Shown here: positions 24,410 to 36,138 of the stretch, one piece after another
Position numbering within the stretch: the stretch's first letter is position 1
How the letters are laid out: every line of letters begins with the position of its first letter
Assembly (NCBI RefSeq): GCF_003144535.1
Contig: NZ_PHFJ01000006.1
Location: 124,001-188,000, forward strand
DNA from: Proteus penneri
Lineage (GTDB): Bacteria > Pseudomonadota > Gammaproteobacteria > Enterobacterales > Enterobacteriaceae
Reading direction: 5' to 3'
DNA length: 64,000 nt
Position numbers and translations under genes: made by a program
The notes under the pieces: model-generated
Seen by the model: only the letters and a program-made list of their open reading frames with translations
Told to the model about the DNA's origin: nothing
Database searches by the model: none

Positions 24410-24673
24410 TTAAATACTGACAATTTCGATATCATAACCAAGTAGCTTTGCACTTTTTTTCAATTCATCTAAATTAGTTGTATTTAATTTTAAATACTTA
24501 TCATCTGCAGGTGCATTTTTAATACCGGCAAGATAGGCTAGTTTATCTAATGCATCTGTTGTTACAGTTTTTGTTTGTAATATCAAATCAGTAAAACGAT
24601 GATTTACTATATTGTATTTTAAATCTTTTGGTGGATTATTATAAAGTTGAGTAATATCATTTAATTTATCCAT
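24410..24673 (-). CDS. Unrecognised 87-residue protein, first gene of the accessory cluster
   Basis: Starts MDKLNDITQLYNNPPKD and ends ELKKSAKLLGYDIEIVSI. It contains no cysteine, no signal peptide and no membrane segment, and has predicted helical stretches (TTDALDKLAYLAGIKN; NLDELKKSAKLLGYD). AAGGTAA lies just before the ATG. The second helix recalls the LxxLaxxaGYd pattern of Nif11-type leader peptides, but the match is too short to assign. Position, size and the terminator immediately after it are like those of precursor-peptide genes ahead of tailoring and export genes; that role is speculation. It could equally be a small accessory or carrier protein. Confidence 0.65.
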   Translation of the reverse strand: MDKLNDITQLYNNPPKDLKYNIVNHRFTDLILQTKTVTTDALDKLAYLAGIKNAPADDKYLKLNTTNLDELKKSAKLLGYDIEIVSI

Positions 24674-25034
24674 AAAATTACCTTATTTTACTATATTAAT
24701 AATAGGATAATTATCTCTTTCCCTCTCAAACAAGACTGTTTTAACATTAAATTTATTTTGTTGTCAATCAGGTCTACTATTAATATTTTTCATATCATTA
24801 TAGATAAATTTTAAATAAATAATTACCGACTTAAATTTAAAACAATATAAATAAATATACATATTAGAATATATGACTACCTCTACTATAAATAGTAAAG
24901 TAATAATAAAAATTAAAGTTTATGATTAATTTTATAGAAAATAATAGTTTCACTAAAAATAAAAAAGCGCGATATAAATATCGCGCTTTTTTATCATTAC
25001 TAAGTCATCTATCGTAATAGCTAAAATTTGCTTA
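24674..25034. other. Very AT-rich gene-free region upstream of the accessory cluster
   Basis: About 360 bp, visibly far richer in A/T than the flanking genes and with no credible gene. It must hold the promoter of the 87-residue gene (minus strand) and contains the ytfP-side terminator at 24961-24992. The composition suggests horizontally acquired, possibly H-NS-silenced DNA (inference). Confidence 0.6.
24961..24992. terminator. Terminator after ytfP
   Basis: AAAAAAGCGCGATA and TATCGCGCTTTTTT form a 14-bp stem with a 4-nt loop; symmetrical, active on either strand. On the minus strand it follows ytfP by about 40 bp. Confidence 0.92.
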
Positions 25035-25382
25035 TTACTCTTCTTCGTGGCGCTTTAACCAGTCACCACTTTTTATTTCACGTAAACCATCCACAGGCTT
25101 TTGATAAAGGTAGATCCAAGCACTGCCATAAGGCGTTGATATCAGTTGTCGCTTGTAATCCTGATCATTCTTTTTCAATTCATCAAGCTCTGTCAAGATA
25201 GAGGGCGTTATCCGATAAACTTCACACTCTATCTCTCCTTCACCTTCAATAACCGCAGGGTAAAACCCTAAATCATAGAGTTTATATCCCACTAATTTAT
25301 GCTCACCCAAAAGCTGTGCATAGGTCATCCAGTGATGATTGCCTTGGTTTCGCCGTAAACTACCATAAACAATAATTCGCAT
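25035..25382 (-). CDS. ytfP: Gamma-glutamylcyclotransferase-fold protein YtfP
   Basis: 115 residues (E. coli 113). N-terminal MRIIVYGSLRRNQGNHHWM carries the YGSL loop of the AIG2/GGCT fold, then GYKLYDLGFYPAVIEG, and YRIT.....LDELE-type acidic segment (LDELKKNDQDYKRQL). Precise substrate unknown. Five bp downstream of tamB, as in E. coli. Confidence 0.93.
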   Translation of the reverse strand: MRIIVYGSLRRNQGNHHWMTYAQLLGEHKLVGYKLYDLGFYPAVIEGEGEIECEVYRITPSILTELDELKKNDQDYKRQLISTPYGSAWIYLYQKPVDGLREIKSGDWLKRHEEE

Positions 25383-25387
25383 ATAAT

Positions 25388-28300
25388 TTAAAACTCAAAT
25401 TGATAAAGCAGATCTATTGCCTGATTCATACCAGACACTGCTTGTAAATACAACCTGGGCATCAAGCGATAACGTAAGGTTAACGTCGCTAGCGAATCAA
25501 ATATACCCACTCCATACTTCACTTGTAGATCGTTCGTTATCTTACCACTGACCACAACTTGTGAGCTATCCCCCACACCTTGTGTATCAAGCGCTAAATC
25601 CGAAACACCAAAGGTTTCACCTATGCGCCCTACAAGCTGACCACTCTGACCAACGCCTAATCCTATCAGCATTGCTGTCATTTGTGATGAATCAGCATCA
25701 CCACTACTTAGACCTTCGCCTCTTAACAAGTAAGATAATGCTTCTTGTTGTGTTTTAGCCGGCTCAGAGAAAATTTCCACTTTAGGCTGGTCAGCAAGCC
25801 CTGTTACTCGAACCCCCGCAATGACATTATCTGCGGTATTATCTGGGTTACGAATAGCCTCGATATTTAAGTAAGGTTGATCAACAGGTCCAGAGAACAA
25901 GATTTGTCCCTTACGTACTTGTAAGTCTTGTCCATAGGCTTTGAATTCCCCTCTTGGAATATCAACTTGCCCATTTAAACCTAGCCCTTGTTTATTCTGA
26001 TTGACTTTAAGTGTTCCCGTCAATCGGGCTCTAAGTCCAAATGCGTCCAGTGTCACATCATCACCAATATTAATCGCTAAATTGCTTTGAATTGGAATCG
26101 ATGTCTCTTTTGGTGCTATAGGTTGCAGGTTTTTATCTAGCATGACTTCATCAGAAGATGCCGATACCGCTGATTCCGGTAATTCTTGAACCACAATACG
26201 AGCCCAAGGGATATCAATACGACCATCTAGTTTCAGTAAATGAGGGTTAGCCTCAAACACTAAATCAGGATTAACATCAATACGCACCATTGGAGGCAAT
26301 GACACTCGTAGCTTATTACCATTAGCAGCGACCACTGCGCGCCATTCATCTAACTTACGCCAATCTGCATTCCCAGTAAGATTTAAATAACCTTCTGGCG
26401 TTTCAATTCTGCCACCTAAATCCGATGTTGCTCCATTGAATCGAACATCAACATTACCTTTCGTAATATCAAATGGGATCCAATGTCCAACCACTTTTAA
26501 TTGATTAATTCCAAATTGACCAAATAACAGTGGCGATTGAGCACTTCCTCCTAAACGTAATTGAGCGCCAATATTCCCTTGAGCAATTTCACCTTTACCT
26601 AAGAACGGTTTGATTAAATCTAATGTCAGATTATCAATATCAACCGTACCTGATAGTTGGCGATTTTTCTCAAGATCGGCAACATGTACATTACCTTTAA
26701 AGTCACCATTACCCGCAATACTAATCAGCCATTGCAATGTTGCTTTACCATTATTCATACCCGCATTTAAGGTAATAGCATCAAAATCAATAGGTAAAAT
26801 TGTTCCTTCAATATTTTGTTTTACCGCAACACCTTGCCCTTTTAGATTGACAGATGCTTTCGGTAATCCGCCTTTTGAGTTCCATGTTGCAGTGGCGTCC
26901 CCTGTAAATAGGCCTTGAACAGAAGTTTCAGGTGGTAAGAATGGCTTTATCATTGCTAAGTCAAAACGTGTTAGCGTAATTGCAGCAGTTCCACTTTCAC
27001 CCACGGTTATCGCTTTAGGAACACAAACTTGCGCATTTGGGTTCACCCAGCAATGAGAGCCAATAGTGATCTCTTGCTTTTCTGCCAACAAATTCAGCGC
27101 CATGGCTTTATTTAAACGCCATTCACCCACAGGCGTATCAAAAGCTGTATTATTTAGCGTTCCTTTCCACTGTTGTTTCTCTTTATCAAATGATCCAGCT
27201 AATGTCAGCCCACCAGAAACAGGCTCGCCATCCATTTTCAACGTGAGTTTATGCTGTTTTTCTGTACCAGCAGCATTCAACGTTAAATTACGAATAACTA
27301 AATCGGCTTGTTTTAACTGACGAGCAGTAATAGCTAACTTACCACCAATTTCTTTGTCCGATTGAACATCACCTTTGATAGTGATGGATTCAACACTGAC
27401 TTGATCTTGCCATTTAATACCATGAGCATTGATATCAGCGATAATCTTAGGTTTGTTCATATCACCGCGGATATTCACTTTCCCTTTAATAACGCCCGCA
27501 AACCCAGGAACAAAACCATTTAAACCAGGAGCATTAATATTGGCATCTAATGCCCACTTATCACCTAAATGCCCTTCAATATCGAGGTTATTTTTACCAA
27601 GAATGAGTTTTAGTTGAGGGATATTCCATTGCCCAGAATCGTTACCATACGCATTCCCCCTTGCCTTAATTAAATTATTTTTGAAATTACCATCTAAGGT
27701 GATTTCAGGAACACGTAATTGCCAACTTCCACCATACAGACTTCCCGTTGTAGCGATACGCCCATCTAATTTAGCGGGTATATCAGGATACTGTTTTGCG
27801 GTATTAATTCCCGAGATAGTGAGCAATGCATTCCAGCTAATTGCCTTACTCCAATCAGCGACACCGGTAATATCGGCATGACCTTGCAAAGCGGCTAAAC
27901 GTAAACGCGTTAGCTCTATTTTCTCTTCATTCCCTTTCGCATCCAGCATTAATTTTGCTGGCGGGATCTCCTGACCTTCAATATCAGAGCGTAATGAAAG
28001 ATCATAGTTATCGGTCTGACCATTCAAGCGTAATCGAGTGTCATTAAGTTGATACTGTACATCACCAGTTAATGGCCAACGTACTTTTTGACTCTCTAGC
28101 GTCAGTTTTAAAGGAAGATGAGGCTTAGCCAATTCGGCTTGAGCATCAAGGGTTGCTGTAACCGTTCCTGTTAAAGAAAGGGCGAGTTTAAGTTCTTCGA
28201 GTAACGCACCTTGCAAAGAAAGTGTGGCTTTTTGATCTTTAAAATCTTCAAGCCCCACAACATCACGAATGGTTGCGTTGATATCTAAATTAACAGACCA

Positions 28301-29212
28301 TTGTTTATCAAGCGTGATCCCCCCATTTAAACTAACCTCACCTTCTGACGCATCAACACGTAATTTAGTGAGATTAACTTGCTTGCCTTGGGTATTTGCC
28401 TCAAAAGATAATTGATTGATGGTAACTGGGGTATCCCCACTTACTTGTAATTGCTTACCTTCAATACCTTCAATATTGATATCTACAGGGATAATAATTT
28501 CCGGTAATTCAGCTAATAATGGCTTAGCAAAAATCGTTTTAATTGTGTCTGCTAATGCTTGTTCTTTTTCTTCTGGTGTTTTAGGTTCAGCTTTAGGTTT
28601 TGCAGTGGCGACTTCTTTTACATCTTGGGCAACCGCTTCAACACTACCTTCTTCTGGCGTTTTGGGTAACGCCACCAGCAAATCATTAATGACGGTTGGA
28701 TTTAATGTAACTTGGCGACCTTCCCACTGCGCACCGGTTTTAAACTCATCCAACGAGATTGCCATATCGTCAATCTTCACATGCGTATTTTCTAATGAGA
28801 GCGAGTTTAAATAGATAGGTAACGGAGCATTGAGCTCAGTTAAAGGTTCTGATGGTGGGGTTTCTTCAGAGGGTGGGAAAGCACTAGTATCAACATTAAC
28901 AACCACATCGCGTGTCGCCAATGTATCAATGCAAACTTGTTTATCCGTCAGGCACGCTAAACGTAATCCTAATGATAACTCACCTACATTCACATCAACT
29001 CCGGGCATTTGATATTCAACACCCGTTAAATGCAGATCTTTCCAGCCACCATTAACATCTTTGATAACTAAACCTGGAACCCAGCGAGTTGCACTATTAA
29101 TGGCAAAATGCAAACCCGATTGTGTTCCTAAGATCCAAGCTACAGCACCCAATGTAAGCAAAATAATGATAAGGAGTGTTAACGCAATCCATTTCAACCA
29201 CTTTTTTATCAT
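25388..29212 (-). CDS. tamB: Translocation and assembly module subunit TamB
   Basis: Large inner-membrane-anchored AsmA-like bridge protein that works with TamA in outer-membrane protein insertion and, with YhdP and YdbH, in phospholipid transport to the outer membrane. 1274 residues (E. coli 1259). One N-terminal membrane helix (about 7-28: [21 protein letters not shown]), a long beta-rich repetitive region, and the C-terminal DUF490 domain ending [18 protein letters not shown] with a terminal Phe. An Ala/Pro/Lys/Glu-rich insert lies around 185-220. Its start overlaps the tamA stop by 4 bp. Confidence 0.97.
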   Translation of the reverse strand: MIKKWLKWIALTLLIIILLTLGAVAWILGTQSGLHFAINSATRWVPGLVIKDVNGGWKDLHLTGVEYQMPGVDVNVGELSLGLRLACLTDKQVCIDTLATRDVVVNVDTSAFPPSEETPPSEPLTELNAPLPIYLNSLSLENTHVKIDDMAISLDEFKTGAQWEGRQVTLNPTVINDLLVALPKTPEEGSVEAVAQDVKEVATAKPKAEPKTPEEKEQALADTIKTIFAKPLLAELPEIIIPVDINIEGIEGKQLQVSGDTPVTINQLSFEANTQGKQVNLTKLRVDASEGEVSLNGGITLDKQWSVNLDINATIRDVVGLEDFKDQKATLSLQGALLEELKLALSLTGTVTATLDAQAELAKPHLPLKLTLESQKVRWPLTGDVQYQLNDTRLRLNGQTDNYDLSLRSDIEGQEIPPAKLMLDAKGNEEKIELTRLRLAALQGHADITGVADWSKAISWNALLTISGINTAKQYPDIPAKLDGRIATTGSLYGGSWQLRVPEITLDGNFKNNLIKARGNAYGNDSGQWNIPQLKLILGKNNLDIEGHLGDKWALDANINAPGLNGFVPGFAGVIKGKVNIRGDMNKPKIIADINAHGIKWQDQVSVESITIKGDVQSDKEIGGKLAITARQLKQADLVIRNLTLNAAGTEKQHKLTLKMDGEPVSGGLTLAGSFDKEKQQWKGTLNNTAFDTPVGEWRLNKAMALNLLAEKQEITIGSHCWVNPNAQVCVPKAITVGESGTAAITLTRFDLAMIKPFLPPETSVQGLFTGDATATWNSKGGLPKASVNLKGQGVAVKQNIEGTILPIDFDAITLNAGMNNGKATLQWLISIAGNGDFKGNVHVADLEKNRQLSGTVDIDNLTLDLIKPFLGKGEIAQGNIGAQLRLGGSAQSPLLFGQFGINQLKVVGHWIPFDITKGNVDVRFNGATSDLGGRIETPEGYLNLTGNADWRKLDEWRAVVAANGNKLRVSLPPMVRIDVNPDLVFEANPHLLKLDGRIDIPWARIVVQELPESAVSASSDEVMLDKNLQPIAPKETSIPIQSNLAINIGDDVTLDAFGLRARLTGTLKVNQNKQGLGLNGQVDIPRGEFKAYGQDLQVRKGQILFSGPVDQPYLNIEAIRNPDNTADNVIAGVRVTGLADQPKVEIFSEPAKTQQEALSYLLRGEGLSSGDADSSQMTAMLIGLGVGQSGQLVGRIGETFGVSDLALDTQGVGDSSQVVVSGKITNDLQVKYGVGIFDSLATLTLRYRLMPRLYLQAVSGMNQAIDLLYQFEF

Positions 29213-30951
29213 AACTCTGCTCCTAACCCGATATAAAACTGGAGTCTACGTTTATCCACGTCACTCACAGGTAATGCTAAATCAAATTTAATTGGACCCA
29301 CTGGGGATGCCCAACGAACACCTGCACCCGCACCTGTTTTAAAATCACTACGAGTAAAATCATTAACGGCTTCGCCACTATCAATAAAGACAGCACTCCA
29401 CCAATTACCCGTGACGTTATATTGATATTCAACCGATCCAACGAGCATCCTTGATGCCCCTGTTAAATTACCTTTACTATCTTCTGGTGAAATACTTTGG
29501 TATTTAAAGCCTCGAACACTTCTATCACCACCAGCAAAGAAACGTAACTCAGGTGGTACTTGCTCAAACGCATTGGTTTCAATCCAACCAAAATTACCTC
29601 TTACCACAAAACGATGTCCTTCCCATGGTGTACGGATCCAAACCTGTTGAGCTTGGAATGCAGCAAACTCAACATCAGAACCCCATATTTTATTGGAGTA
29701 GTCTAATGAGTAACGTTGGCTGTCTCCCCAATAAGGCATCATTCCACCGCGTTGACGTACACGGCTGGCTGTAACACCGGGATAAAGCAACATGGTGGTA
29801 TTTGTGACTTCACCTTGGGTAAAGTGGCTGAGACTCCAACGTGTATTCACACTGTATTGCCAGCCTGTCGACATATCCCAGTTACGAGACACATTTAGTG
29901 TTGTGGTATCAGAACGAGTATCATTTAAATCGGTACGTTTAAAACCACCTTGAACACCATAGTACTGCTCTAATGGATTGACCTTCAGTGGAATTTTATA
30001 GTTGGCACCAATAGATTGTTCAGGCTGAGAAACACTGATATTAGAGGTTAAACTATGGCCTCGTGAGTTCATCCAAGGCTTATCCCACTGCATATTAAGG
30101 CGAGGGCCAACATCTGTAGCATAACCACCACCAAGCTCAACATAGTTACGAGAGCGAGGTGTTACAACTGCACTCATCGGTAACAAATAAGAGCCTTCTG
30201 CACGCGCTTTAGCAATATCGGGCGTCACAACTGCAGAGTTAAACCACCCCGTTGCGGCTAAACGGCGATTAAATTCAGCCAGATCTTCTGATGCATAATA
30301 TTGTCCCTCTTTAAAAGGAACGATATTTTGTAGGTAGTCTTCACGAATTTGAGATCCTGTATAATTCACTTTTCCAAAACGATAGCGTTCCCCACTATCG
30401 AAAACAAAATCCCAATATGAGGCATGATTATCTAAAGAAACGCCTAACTGGCTTTTATCCATTTCAGCATCAAAATAACCTCGACGGATAGCAAGTCCTG
30501 TTAATGAACCTTTGAGCTTTTCATAAGCTGCATGATTTAACACACTATCAAGAGGAGGCGTATTTTCTTTAATAACTTTTGCATATTGCTCATCGGTTTT
30601 AGCGCCACCTTCTAGAACAATATCAACCCCTTTTAATAAAATAGGAATACCCGGTTCAACTTTAGCGGTTAATACTGATCGTGCAGGCGGTGTATTTTCT
30701 TGATAGGAGAATGTTATTGTTGGCTGATAATAGCCTAAAGGGCGAAGTCCTTCTTTAATTGCCTTCTCAACACGCGCGCGAAAACGCCCGTCAGGTGCAA
30801 CTTCTTCTGTTGTAATGTTCGATAATTGGACTCGTGCATTTTTTTCGAGCTGCCCTTCTAAACCTTCTACTTTTAAACGCAAATTTGCCCCATAGGCAAC
30901 AGGCGCGATAAAAGACAAACAGAGAACGTAGATAACGGAGTATCTCGGCAC
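29209..30951 (-). CDS. tamA: Outer-membrane translocation module TamA
   Basis: Omp85-family outer-membrane protein partner of TamB. 580 residues (E. coli 577). Signal peptide about 1-21 ([16 protein letters not shown]), three POTRA domains (about 22-265), and a 16-strand barrel with the L6 motif region [14 protein letters not shown] (VRGF/Y). It ends in [13 protein letters not shown]. First gene of tamA-tamB-ytfP, divergent from msrA. Confidence 0.97.
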   Translation of the reverse strand: MPRYSVIYVLCLSFIAPVAYGANLRLKVEGLEGQLEKNARVQLSNITTEEVAPDGRFRARVEKAIKEGLRPLGYYQPTITFSYQENTPPARSVLTAKVEPGIPILLKGVDIVLEGGAKTDEQYAKVIKENTPPLDSVLNHAAYEKLKGSLTGLAIRRGYFDAEMDKSQLGVSLDNHASYWDFVFDSGERYRFGKVNYTGSQIREDYLQNIVPFKEGQYYASEDLAEFNRRLAATGWFNSAVVTPDIAKARAEGSYLLPMSAVVTPRSRNYVELGGGYATDVGPRLNMQWDKPWMNSRGHSLTSNISVSQPEQSIGANYKIPLKVNPLEQYYGVQGGFKRTDLNDTRSDTTTLNVSRNWDMSTGWQYSVNTRWSLSHFTQGEVTNTTMLLYPGVTASRVRQRGGMMPYWGDSQRYSLDYSNKIWGSDVEFAAFQAQQVWIRTPWEGHRFVVRGNFGWIETNAFEQVPPELRFFAGGDRSVRGFKYQSISPEDSKGNLTGASRMLVGSVEYQYNVTGNWWSAVFIDSGEAVNDFTRSDFKTGAGAGVRWASPVGPIKFDLALPVSDVDKRRLQFYIGLGAEL

Positions 30952-31089
30952 GTTTTCTCCTCAATATTATTTAATCCATGTGATGAATTGACGACAAACT
31001 ATCTTAAGCTTTATTGTAGATTTAGTTTATAACAATATTAAATCTTTACCATAGTAAAGCGTTTACAAATATACAAATTGGAGTCTACC

Positions 31090-31716
31090 TTGCAACATAA
31101 ACCTTACCAACCAGAGAATGCCTTAAGGGGTACTTCGACACCATTAGAAATATCTGCTAATCATGCAGTAAATGGGCATTCTATTAATGATATTCCAGCT
31201 AATATGGATATTGCTTATTTTGCGATGGGCTGTTTTTGGGGGGTTGAACGTCTATTTTGGCAACAACAGGGCGTTTACTCAACAAGTGCGGGTTATAGCG
31301 GTGGTGTAACAGAAAATCCTACCTACCAACAAGTTTGCCAAGGTTTAACGGGTCATAGTGAAGTGGTGAGAGTTGTTTTTGACCCCGCAATAATTAGCTA
31401 CCAACAACTTCTGGCTCTTTTTTGGGAAAATCATAATCCATCACAAGGTATGCGCCAAGGTAATGATATTGGTAGCCAATATCGCTCGGCAATTTACACA
31501 GTTAATGCAGAGCAATATGCGCAAGCTATTGAGTCCAAAAAACGTTATCAACAAGCGATGAATGCCCAAGGCGCAACAACGGAAATTACGACAGAAATAC
31601 AACCAGCGGGCCCTTTTTATTTTGCTGAAGATTACCACCAGCAATATTTATACAAAAACCCACAAGGTTACTGTGGATTAGGCGGGATAGGTATCTGTTT
31701 TCCACCCGAAAAGTAA
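31090..31716 (+). CDS. msrA: Peptide methionine sulfoxide reductase MsrA
   Basis: Repairs methionine-S-sulfoxide. I choose the TTG at 31090 because GGAG lies six bases before it, giving 208 residues. A TTG at 31078 would give 212, the E. coli length, but has no RBS. Catalytic motif [23 protein letters not shown], and the recycling cysteine in [14 protein letters not shown] are present. Divergent from tamA. Confidence 0.95.
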   Translation: MQHKPYQPENALRGTSTPLEISANHAVNGHSINDIPANMDIAYFAMGCFWGVERLFWQQQGVYSTSAGYSGGVTENPTYQQVCQGLTGHSEVVRVVFDPAIISYQQLLALFWENHNPSQGMRQGNDIGSQYRSAIYTVNAEQYAQAIESKKRYQQAMNAQGATTEITTEIQPAGPFYFAEDYHQQYLYKNPQGYCGLGGIGICFPPEK

Positions 31717-31866
31717 CACTAGCAGAAAATAGCAGGGCGATGATATAATTTCGCCCTCTTATCTGTCTTTGTGAATAATTTCATCACAATATATTGATTT
31801 ATCTTCTATTTTTAACACTCTAGTATTACCCTTTGGATTAAATACTCGGGGTGATGTGAGCCTTAT

Positions 31867-33252
31867 ATGCTTAATAGTTTACTCATTGTGCTTTTGCTTT
31901 GTGCTATCAGCGCCTTTTTTTCGCTGTCTGAAATCTCTCTTGCTGCTTCTCGTCGAATTAAACTCAAACAACTTGTTGATGAAGGCAATATTAACGCTGC
32001 CCGCGTCTTAAAAATGCAAGAAATGCCAGGCATGTTTTTTACTGTCGTTCAAATAGGATTAAATGCTGTTGCCATTTTAGCGGGTATCGTTGGTGAGTCT
32101 GCATTCTCCCCTTCACTAAAAAGTTTCTACCTACAATTTTTTGAAGAGCCTCTCGCCCAACAGCTTGGATCTATCTGTTCTTTTATTATTGTCACATCAA
32201 TGTTTATTTTGCTGGCTGACTTAACCCCAAAACGTATTGGTATGATTAAGCCTGAAGCTATCGCATTAAGAATTGTGAATCCAATGCGTTTCTGCCTTGC
32301 TTTCTTCCGCCCTTTGGTGTGGTTATTTAATGGTATGGCAGATCTCATCTTCAAGTTATTTAAAATCCCAATGGTCAGAAATGAAGACATCACTTCTGAT
32401 GATATTTTTGCCATTGTAGAAGCCGGTGCTGTTGCTGGGGTTTTACGTAAACAAGAGCATGAGTTGATTGAAAATGTCTTTGAATTAGAATCTCGTACTG
32501 TACCATCCGCAATGACACCACGAGAAGATGTAGTCTATTTTGATCGTGAAGAGACTGAAAATGATATCAAAGAAAAAATTGCTACTCAGCCCCACTCTAA
32601 ATTTTTAGTTTGTGAAGGGGATATTGACCATATTATTGGTTATGTAGATTCTAAAGAGCTTCTTAATCGCGTTATTAACGGACAAAGCCTAAATCTCAAT
32701 GAAGGTGTTCATATTCGTAAAGCGCTGATTATTCCTGACACATTAACGCTTTCAGATATGTTGGAAAGCTTTAAAACATCCGGTGAAGACTTTGCCATTA
32801 TCCTTAATGAATACGCCATGGTAATGGGCGTTATTACACTAAATGACGTGATGACAACCTTAATGGGTGATTTGATTGGACCCGGACAAGAAGAACAAAT
32901 TGTGAGCCGTGATGAGCATTCATGGTTAGTTGAAGGCGGTACGCCAATTGATGATGTGATGCGTGTACTTGATATCGACGATTTCCCTGATTCAAGTAAC
33001 TACGAAACAATCGCTGGTTTTATGATGTATCGTTTACGTAAAATTCCTAAACGTACTGATTATGTGAAGTTTTCAGGATATAAGTTTGAGGTTGTCGATA
33101 TTGATAATTACAAAATAGATCAATTGCTTGTAACAAAAATTGATGATATCCCTCCTGTTAAACCTGTTTTACAAGAACATGTTCCTGTTACACAGACGAC
33201 TACAACAGAAGTAGATACTCAAAAAAATGAGAATGATAAAGTAGCTAATTGA
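31867..33252 (+). CDS. ytfL: CNNM/CorC-type transporter, polyamine exporter PaeA (YtfL)
   Basis: 461 residues (E. coli 447). An N-terminal CNNM/DUF21 domain with four membrane segments (1-190; starting LLIVLLLCAISAFFSLSEISLAASRRIKLKQL), a CBS pair (about 200-335; MTPREDVVYFD, IIGYVDSKEL, GVITLNDVM) and a C-terminal CorC/HlyC domain (about 350-435). The Salmonella and E. coli homologue exports cadaverine and putrescine. The Thr/Glu-rich tail is variable. Confidence 0.92.
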   Translation: MLNSLLIVLLLCAISAFFSLSEISLAASRRIKLKQLVDEGNINAARVLKMQEMPGMFFTVVQIGLNAVAILAGIVGESAFSPSLKSFYLQFFEEPLAQQLGSICSFIIVTSMFILLADLTPKRIGMIKPEAIALRIVNPMRFCLAFFRPLVWLFNGMADLIFKLFKIPMVRNEDITSDDIFAIVEAGAVAGVLRKQEHELIENVFELESRTVPSAMTPREDVVYFDREETENDIKEKIATQPHSKFLVCEGDIDHIIGYVDSKELLNRVINGQSLNLNEGVHIRKALIIPDTLTLSDMLESFKTSGEDFAIILNEYAMVMGVITLNDVMTTLMGDLIGPGQEEQIVSRDEHSWLVEGGTPIDDVMRVLDIDDFPDSSNYETIAGFMMYRLRKIPKRTDYVKFSGYKFEVVDIDNYKIDQLLVTKIDDIPPVKPVLQEHVPVTQTTTTEVDTQKNENDKVAN

Positions 33253-33272
33253 TTAGTAACTCTTTGTAATTA

Positions 33273-33317
33273 ATAACTGAGTCTTATCTAAATTATTAGA
33301 ACAAAAGACTCAGTTAT
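33273..33317. terminator. Convergent terminator between ytfL and ytfK
   Basis: A 13-bp perfect inverted repeat, ATAACTGAGTCTT/AAGACTCAGTTAT, with a 19-nt loop. Confidence 0.7.
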
Positions 33318-33331
33318 CTATCAGATAAAAG

Positions 33332-33538
33332 TTAGCCCATTTCTGCTTTCAGTAAAACGACCTGCTGGTTCACTTCACTCATGACATTAAAATGTAGCTT
33401 ATCTCTTATTTTTGGTAATAAAATTTTACCGTAATCGAATTCAAATGCACCCATTCCTTTGATATAAAACCGTCCACGAAATAACGTCTTAACGTAGAGA
33501 GCAATTTTTTCAGGGTTATAGCGATTGAAGATTTTCAT
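33332..33538 (-). CDS. ytfK: YtfK, SpoT-activating stress protein
   Basis: 68 residues, identical in length to E. coli Ytf[41 protein letters not shown] aligns along its full length. In E. coli, YtfK favours ppGpp synthesis by SpoT during phosphate or fatty-acid starvation. Convergent with ytfL. Confidence 0.93.
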   Translation of the reverse strand: MKIFNRYNPEKIALYVKTLFRGRFYIKGMGAFEFDYGKILLPKIRDKLHFNVMSEVNQQVVLLKAEMG

Positions 33539-33820
33539 CTTTCAGTTGTCTCCCATGCTCGTTGTTGAGTTTAATAAGTCATAAAGACTTATCTTTATAT
33601 ATCAAATTTAAAGACCTAATTATAAGTACTAGGTTCCACTTATTTAGTTTTCTTATCTATTTTTACATTTATTGACAGTAAAGAATATAAATAAAGATAG
33701 CATGCGCATTATTTTACCCACTCAATGTTAAATAAATGTATCAGTGATGAGGTATTATTCTTCACTAGCTTCTATGCTTAGATAGAATCTAACGTCGATT
33801 TCAATAATAGGACAATGGCT

Positions 33821-34381
33821 ATGCACAAAATAACCTTAGCTGCTCTTTTACTTAGTACATCCACATGGGCATTCGCACATAACATCACCGAAAATACAAT
33901 CCTTCCCGCTGTTACAATCAATGATAAAGGTGAGCTACTTTATGACACAACCAAAGATAAGTTTAGCTACCAAAATTGGAATAGTGGTCTGCTCAATGGA
34001 AAAGTGCGTACTGTTCAACATATAGCAGGACGTAGCAAAGCGAAAGAGGTGAATGCGCCGTTTATTGAAGCGGTAAAACTAGCTAAATTCCCACATGCCA
34101 GTTATCAAACTACAACGATTATTAATACTGACGATGCTGTATTTGGCACAGGCCCATTCGTTCGTGGCAGCGTTGAAGACAGTAAAAAAGAATTTCCTTG
34201 GTCACAATTTATTGTTGATGCCGATGGCGCAGCATTAAAAGGCTGGGGATTAGAAAAAGAGAGTTCAGCGATTATTGTTTTAGATAAACAAGGCAAAGTC
34301 CGTTTCGTCAAAGAAGGCGTATTAAGCGGCGCGGAAATTACGTCTGCTATCAACCTCATCAACGACTTAATTAAAGAATAA
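33821..34381 (+). CDS. ytfJ: YtfJ family periplasmic protein
   Basis: 186 residues from the second ATG, chosen because AGGA lies eight bases before it. Signal peptide about 1-20 (ending WAFA-H). The thioredoxin-like fold of the family is indicated by NGKVRTVQHIAGRSKAKE, YQTTTIINTDDAVFG and PWSQFIVDADG; the usual thioredoxin CxxC is absent. Biochemical role unknown. Convergent with cysQ. Confidence 0.9.
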   Translation: MHKITLAALLLSTSTWAFAHNITENTILPAVTINDKGELLYDTTKDKFSYQNWNSGLLNGKVRTVQHIAGRSKAKEVNAPFIEAVKLAKFPHASYQTTTIINTDDAVFGTGPFVRGSVEDSKKEFPWSQFIVDADGAALKGWGLEKESSAIIVLDKQGKVRFVKEGVLSGAEITSAINLINDLIKE

Positions 34382-34392
34382 TTTCTGAATCA

Positions 34393-34416
34393 GAGCCCTT
34401 CTAAAACAAAGGGCTC
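34393..34416. terminator. Convergent terminator between ytfJ and cysQ
   Basis: GAGCCCTT and AAGGGCTC flank an 8-nt loop. Confidence 0.65.
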
Positions 34417-34434
34417 CAATTTCATAAAGCGGTA

Positions 34435-35175
34435 CTAAAAGATAGAGACTCGAAATCCCGGATTTATTAGCGACTCTTTTGGCGAGTAATCTAACGTTAC
34501 CCCTTTCCAATCCGTAACATGGGCGCCAGCTGCAATCGCAATAGCATGGCCTGCTGCAGTATCCCATGTATGCGTAGGTCCAAAGCGAGGATAAAGCTGT
34601 GCTTTACCTTCAGCGACTAAACAAAACTTCAAAGATGAACCAACGGCGACCGTTTGATGTTCACCTAGCTGTGATAAATATTCTTTTAATTCATCATCTT
34701 GATGAGAACGACTAATCACGATCACGGGTGGCTCAGCACGACTTGCATGAATGGGTAATCGCTGACCACACTCCTCTTTCCACGCTTTTTTATTGGCAGC
34801 CGCATATAACACATTTTGCACTGGTGCATAGACGACCCCTAAAACCGGAATACCCTTTTCGATTAAAGCGATATTTACCGTAAATTCACCATTTTTACTG
34901 ATAAATTCTTTAGTGCCATCTAATGGATCAATTAGCCAATAGCGATCCCAATGACGGCGAACTTCCCATTCAGGTGGATCTTCTTCAGATAATTGAGGTA
35001 TATCAGGAGCAATAGAAGCAAGTCCTTGTTTGATAATTTGGTGAGCGGCTAAATCTGCTTCTGTAACAGGTGAATTATCACTTTTTTCCTGTACTTGGAT
35101 AGGCTCTGATTGCTGGTAAATTTGCATTATCGCCATACCTGCTTGGCGGGCTAATTTGCTGACTTGTTCTAACAT
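34435..35175 (-). CDS. cysQ: 3'(2'),5'-bisphosphate nucleotidase CysQ
   Basis: Hydrolyses 3'-phosphoadenosine 5'-phosphate from sulfate assimilation. 246 residues, as in E. coli. Metal-binding motifs [18 protein letters not shown] and [15 protein letters not shown] (inositol monophosphatase family). Starts [13 protein letters not shown]. Confidence 0.97.
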   Translation of the reverse strand: MLEQVSKLARQAGMAIMQIYQQSEPIQVQEKSDNSPVTEADLAAHQIIKQGLASIAPDIPQLSEEDPPEWEVRRHWDRYWLIDPLDGTKEFISKNGEFTVNIALIEKGIPVLGVVYAPVQNVLYAAANKKAWKEECGQRLPIHASRAEPPVIVISRSHQDDELKEYLSQLGEHQTVAVGSSLKFCLVAEGKAQLYPRFGPTHTWDTAAGHAIAIAAGAHVTDWKGVTLDYSPKESLINPGFRVSIF

Positions 35176-35260
35176 AATGCACCTCGCTTATTTCTATAAG
35201 TAGATAACATCTCTTATAAAAATCAATTATCCTACTGTCTATTCATTTTAGTCCAGAGAC

Positions 35261-35291
35261 AAAAATAGCCGGCAAAACCGGCTATTTTTTT
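35261..35291. terminator. Terminator between fklB and cysQ
   Basis: AAAAATAGCCGG and CCGGCTATTTTT with a 5-nt loop. On the minus strand it follows fklB. Confidence 0.88.
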
Positions 35292-35317
35292 ACTCTGATT
35301 TACAGCAGAATAAGAAA

Positions 35318-35938
35318 TTATAAAATTTCTAATAATTCTACTTCAAATACTAATGTTGCGAATGGAGGAATAGCCGCCCCAGCTCCACGTTCGCCATAAG
35401 CTAATTGGTAAGGAATATATAATTCCCATTTTGAACCAACTGGCATTAATGTTAATGCTTCAATCCAGCCAGCGATAACACCATTTACTGGGAATTCAGC
35501 TGGTTGCCCACGTTGAACTGAGCTATCAAACACAGTACCATCAATTAAACGCCCCGTGTAATGAACACGAACATGATCAGTACGCGCAGGGATTGCACCT
35601 TCACCGACTGTCAGCACTTTGTACTGTAAGCCCGATTCTGTAACTTGAACACCTTCATTTTTCACATTTTCTTCTAAGAAAACTTTACCAGCATCAGCCA
35701 GCTCTGCTTGGCGTTCTTGACGTACAGCTTCCGCACGCTCGTGCATAGTACGTAAGGCATTGTGTAATGTTTCAACAGGTACAGAAGGTGCATTACCTTC
35801 TAATGCATCGGTCAAGCCAGCTAACAGTGCTGCGGGCTCTAATCCTTGAAGACCTGATTCAGTCAGTTGTTGACCGACTTGCAGACCAATACCGTAACTT
35901 GCCTGTGATTCGATAGAATCAAATGATGGTTTTGACAT
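35318..35938 (-). CDS. fklB: FKBP-type peptidyl-prolyl isomerase FklB (FKBP22)
   Basis: 206 residues, as in E. coli. N-terminal dimerisation domain (1-~90) with a long helix, then the FKBP domain ([18 protein letters not shown], then [19 protein letters not shown] and [22 protein letters not shown]). No signal peptide, so probably cytoplasmic. Confidence 0.97.
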   Translation of the reverse strand: MSKPSFDSIESQASYGIGLQVGQQLTESGLQGLEPAALLAGLTDALEGNAPSVPVETLHNALRTMHERAEAVRQERQAELADAGKVFLEENVKNEGVQVTESGLQYKVLTVGEGAIPARTDHVRVHYTGRLIDGTVFDSSVQRGQPAEFPVNGVIAGWIEALTLMPVGSKWELYIPYQLAYGERGAGAAIPPFATLVFEVELLEIL

Positions 35939-36138
35939 GAAAAATACCTGTTTTTTATGAAAGTTAGATCCAAGAATAACAGTGGTAAGGTACAGCGTAA
36001 ACCTTCAGCCTTAAGTAATGGGGATTATTCGTTAAAAACCTAAATAATTGACTCTATTTATCCTGTCTTTAGTACTTTTTTAGTGTGATTTGTCATACTT
36101 ATTTTCACAACATCGCAACACAGGCATATACTTATACG

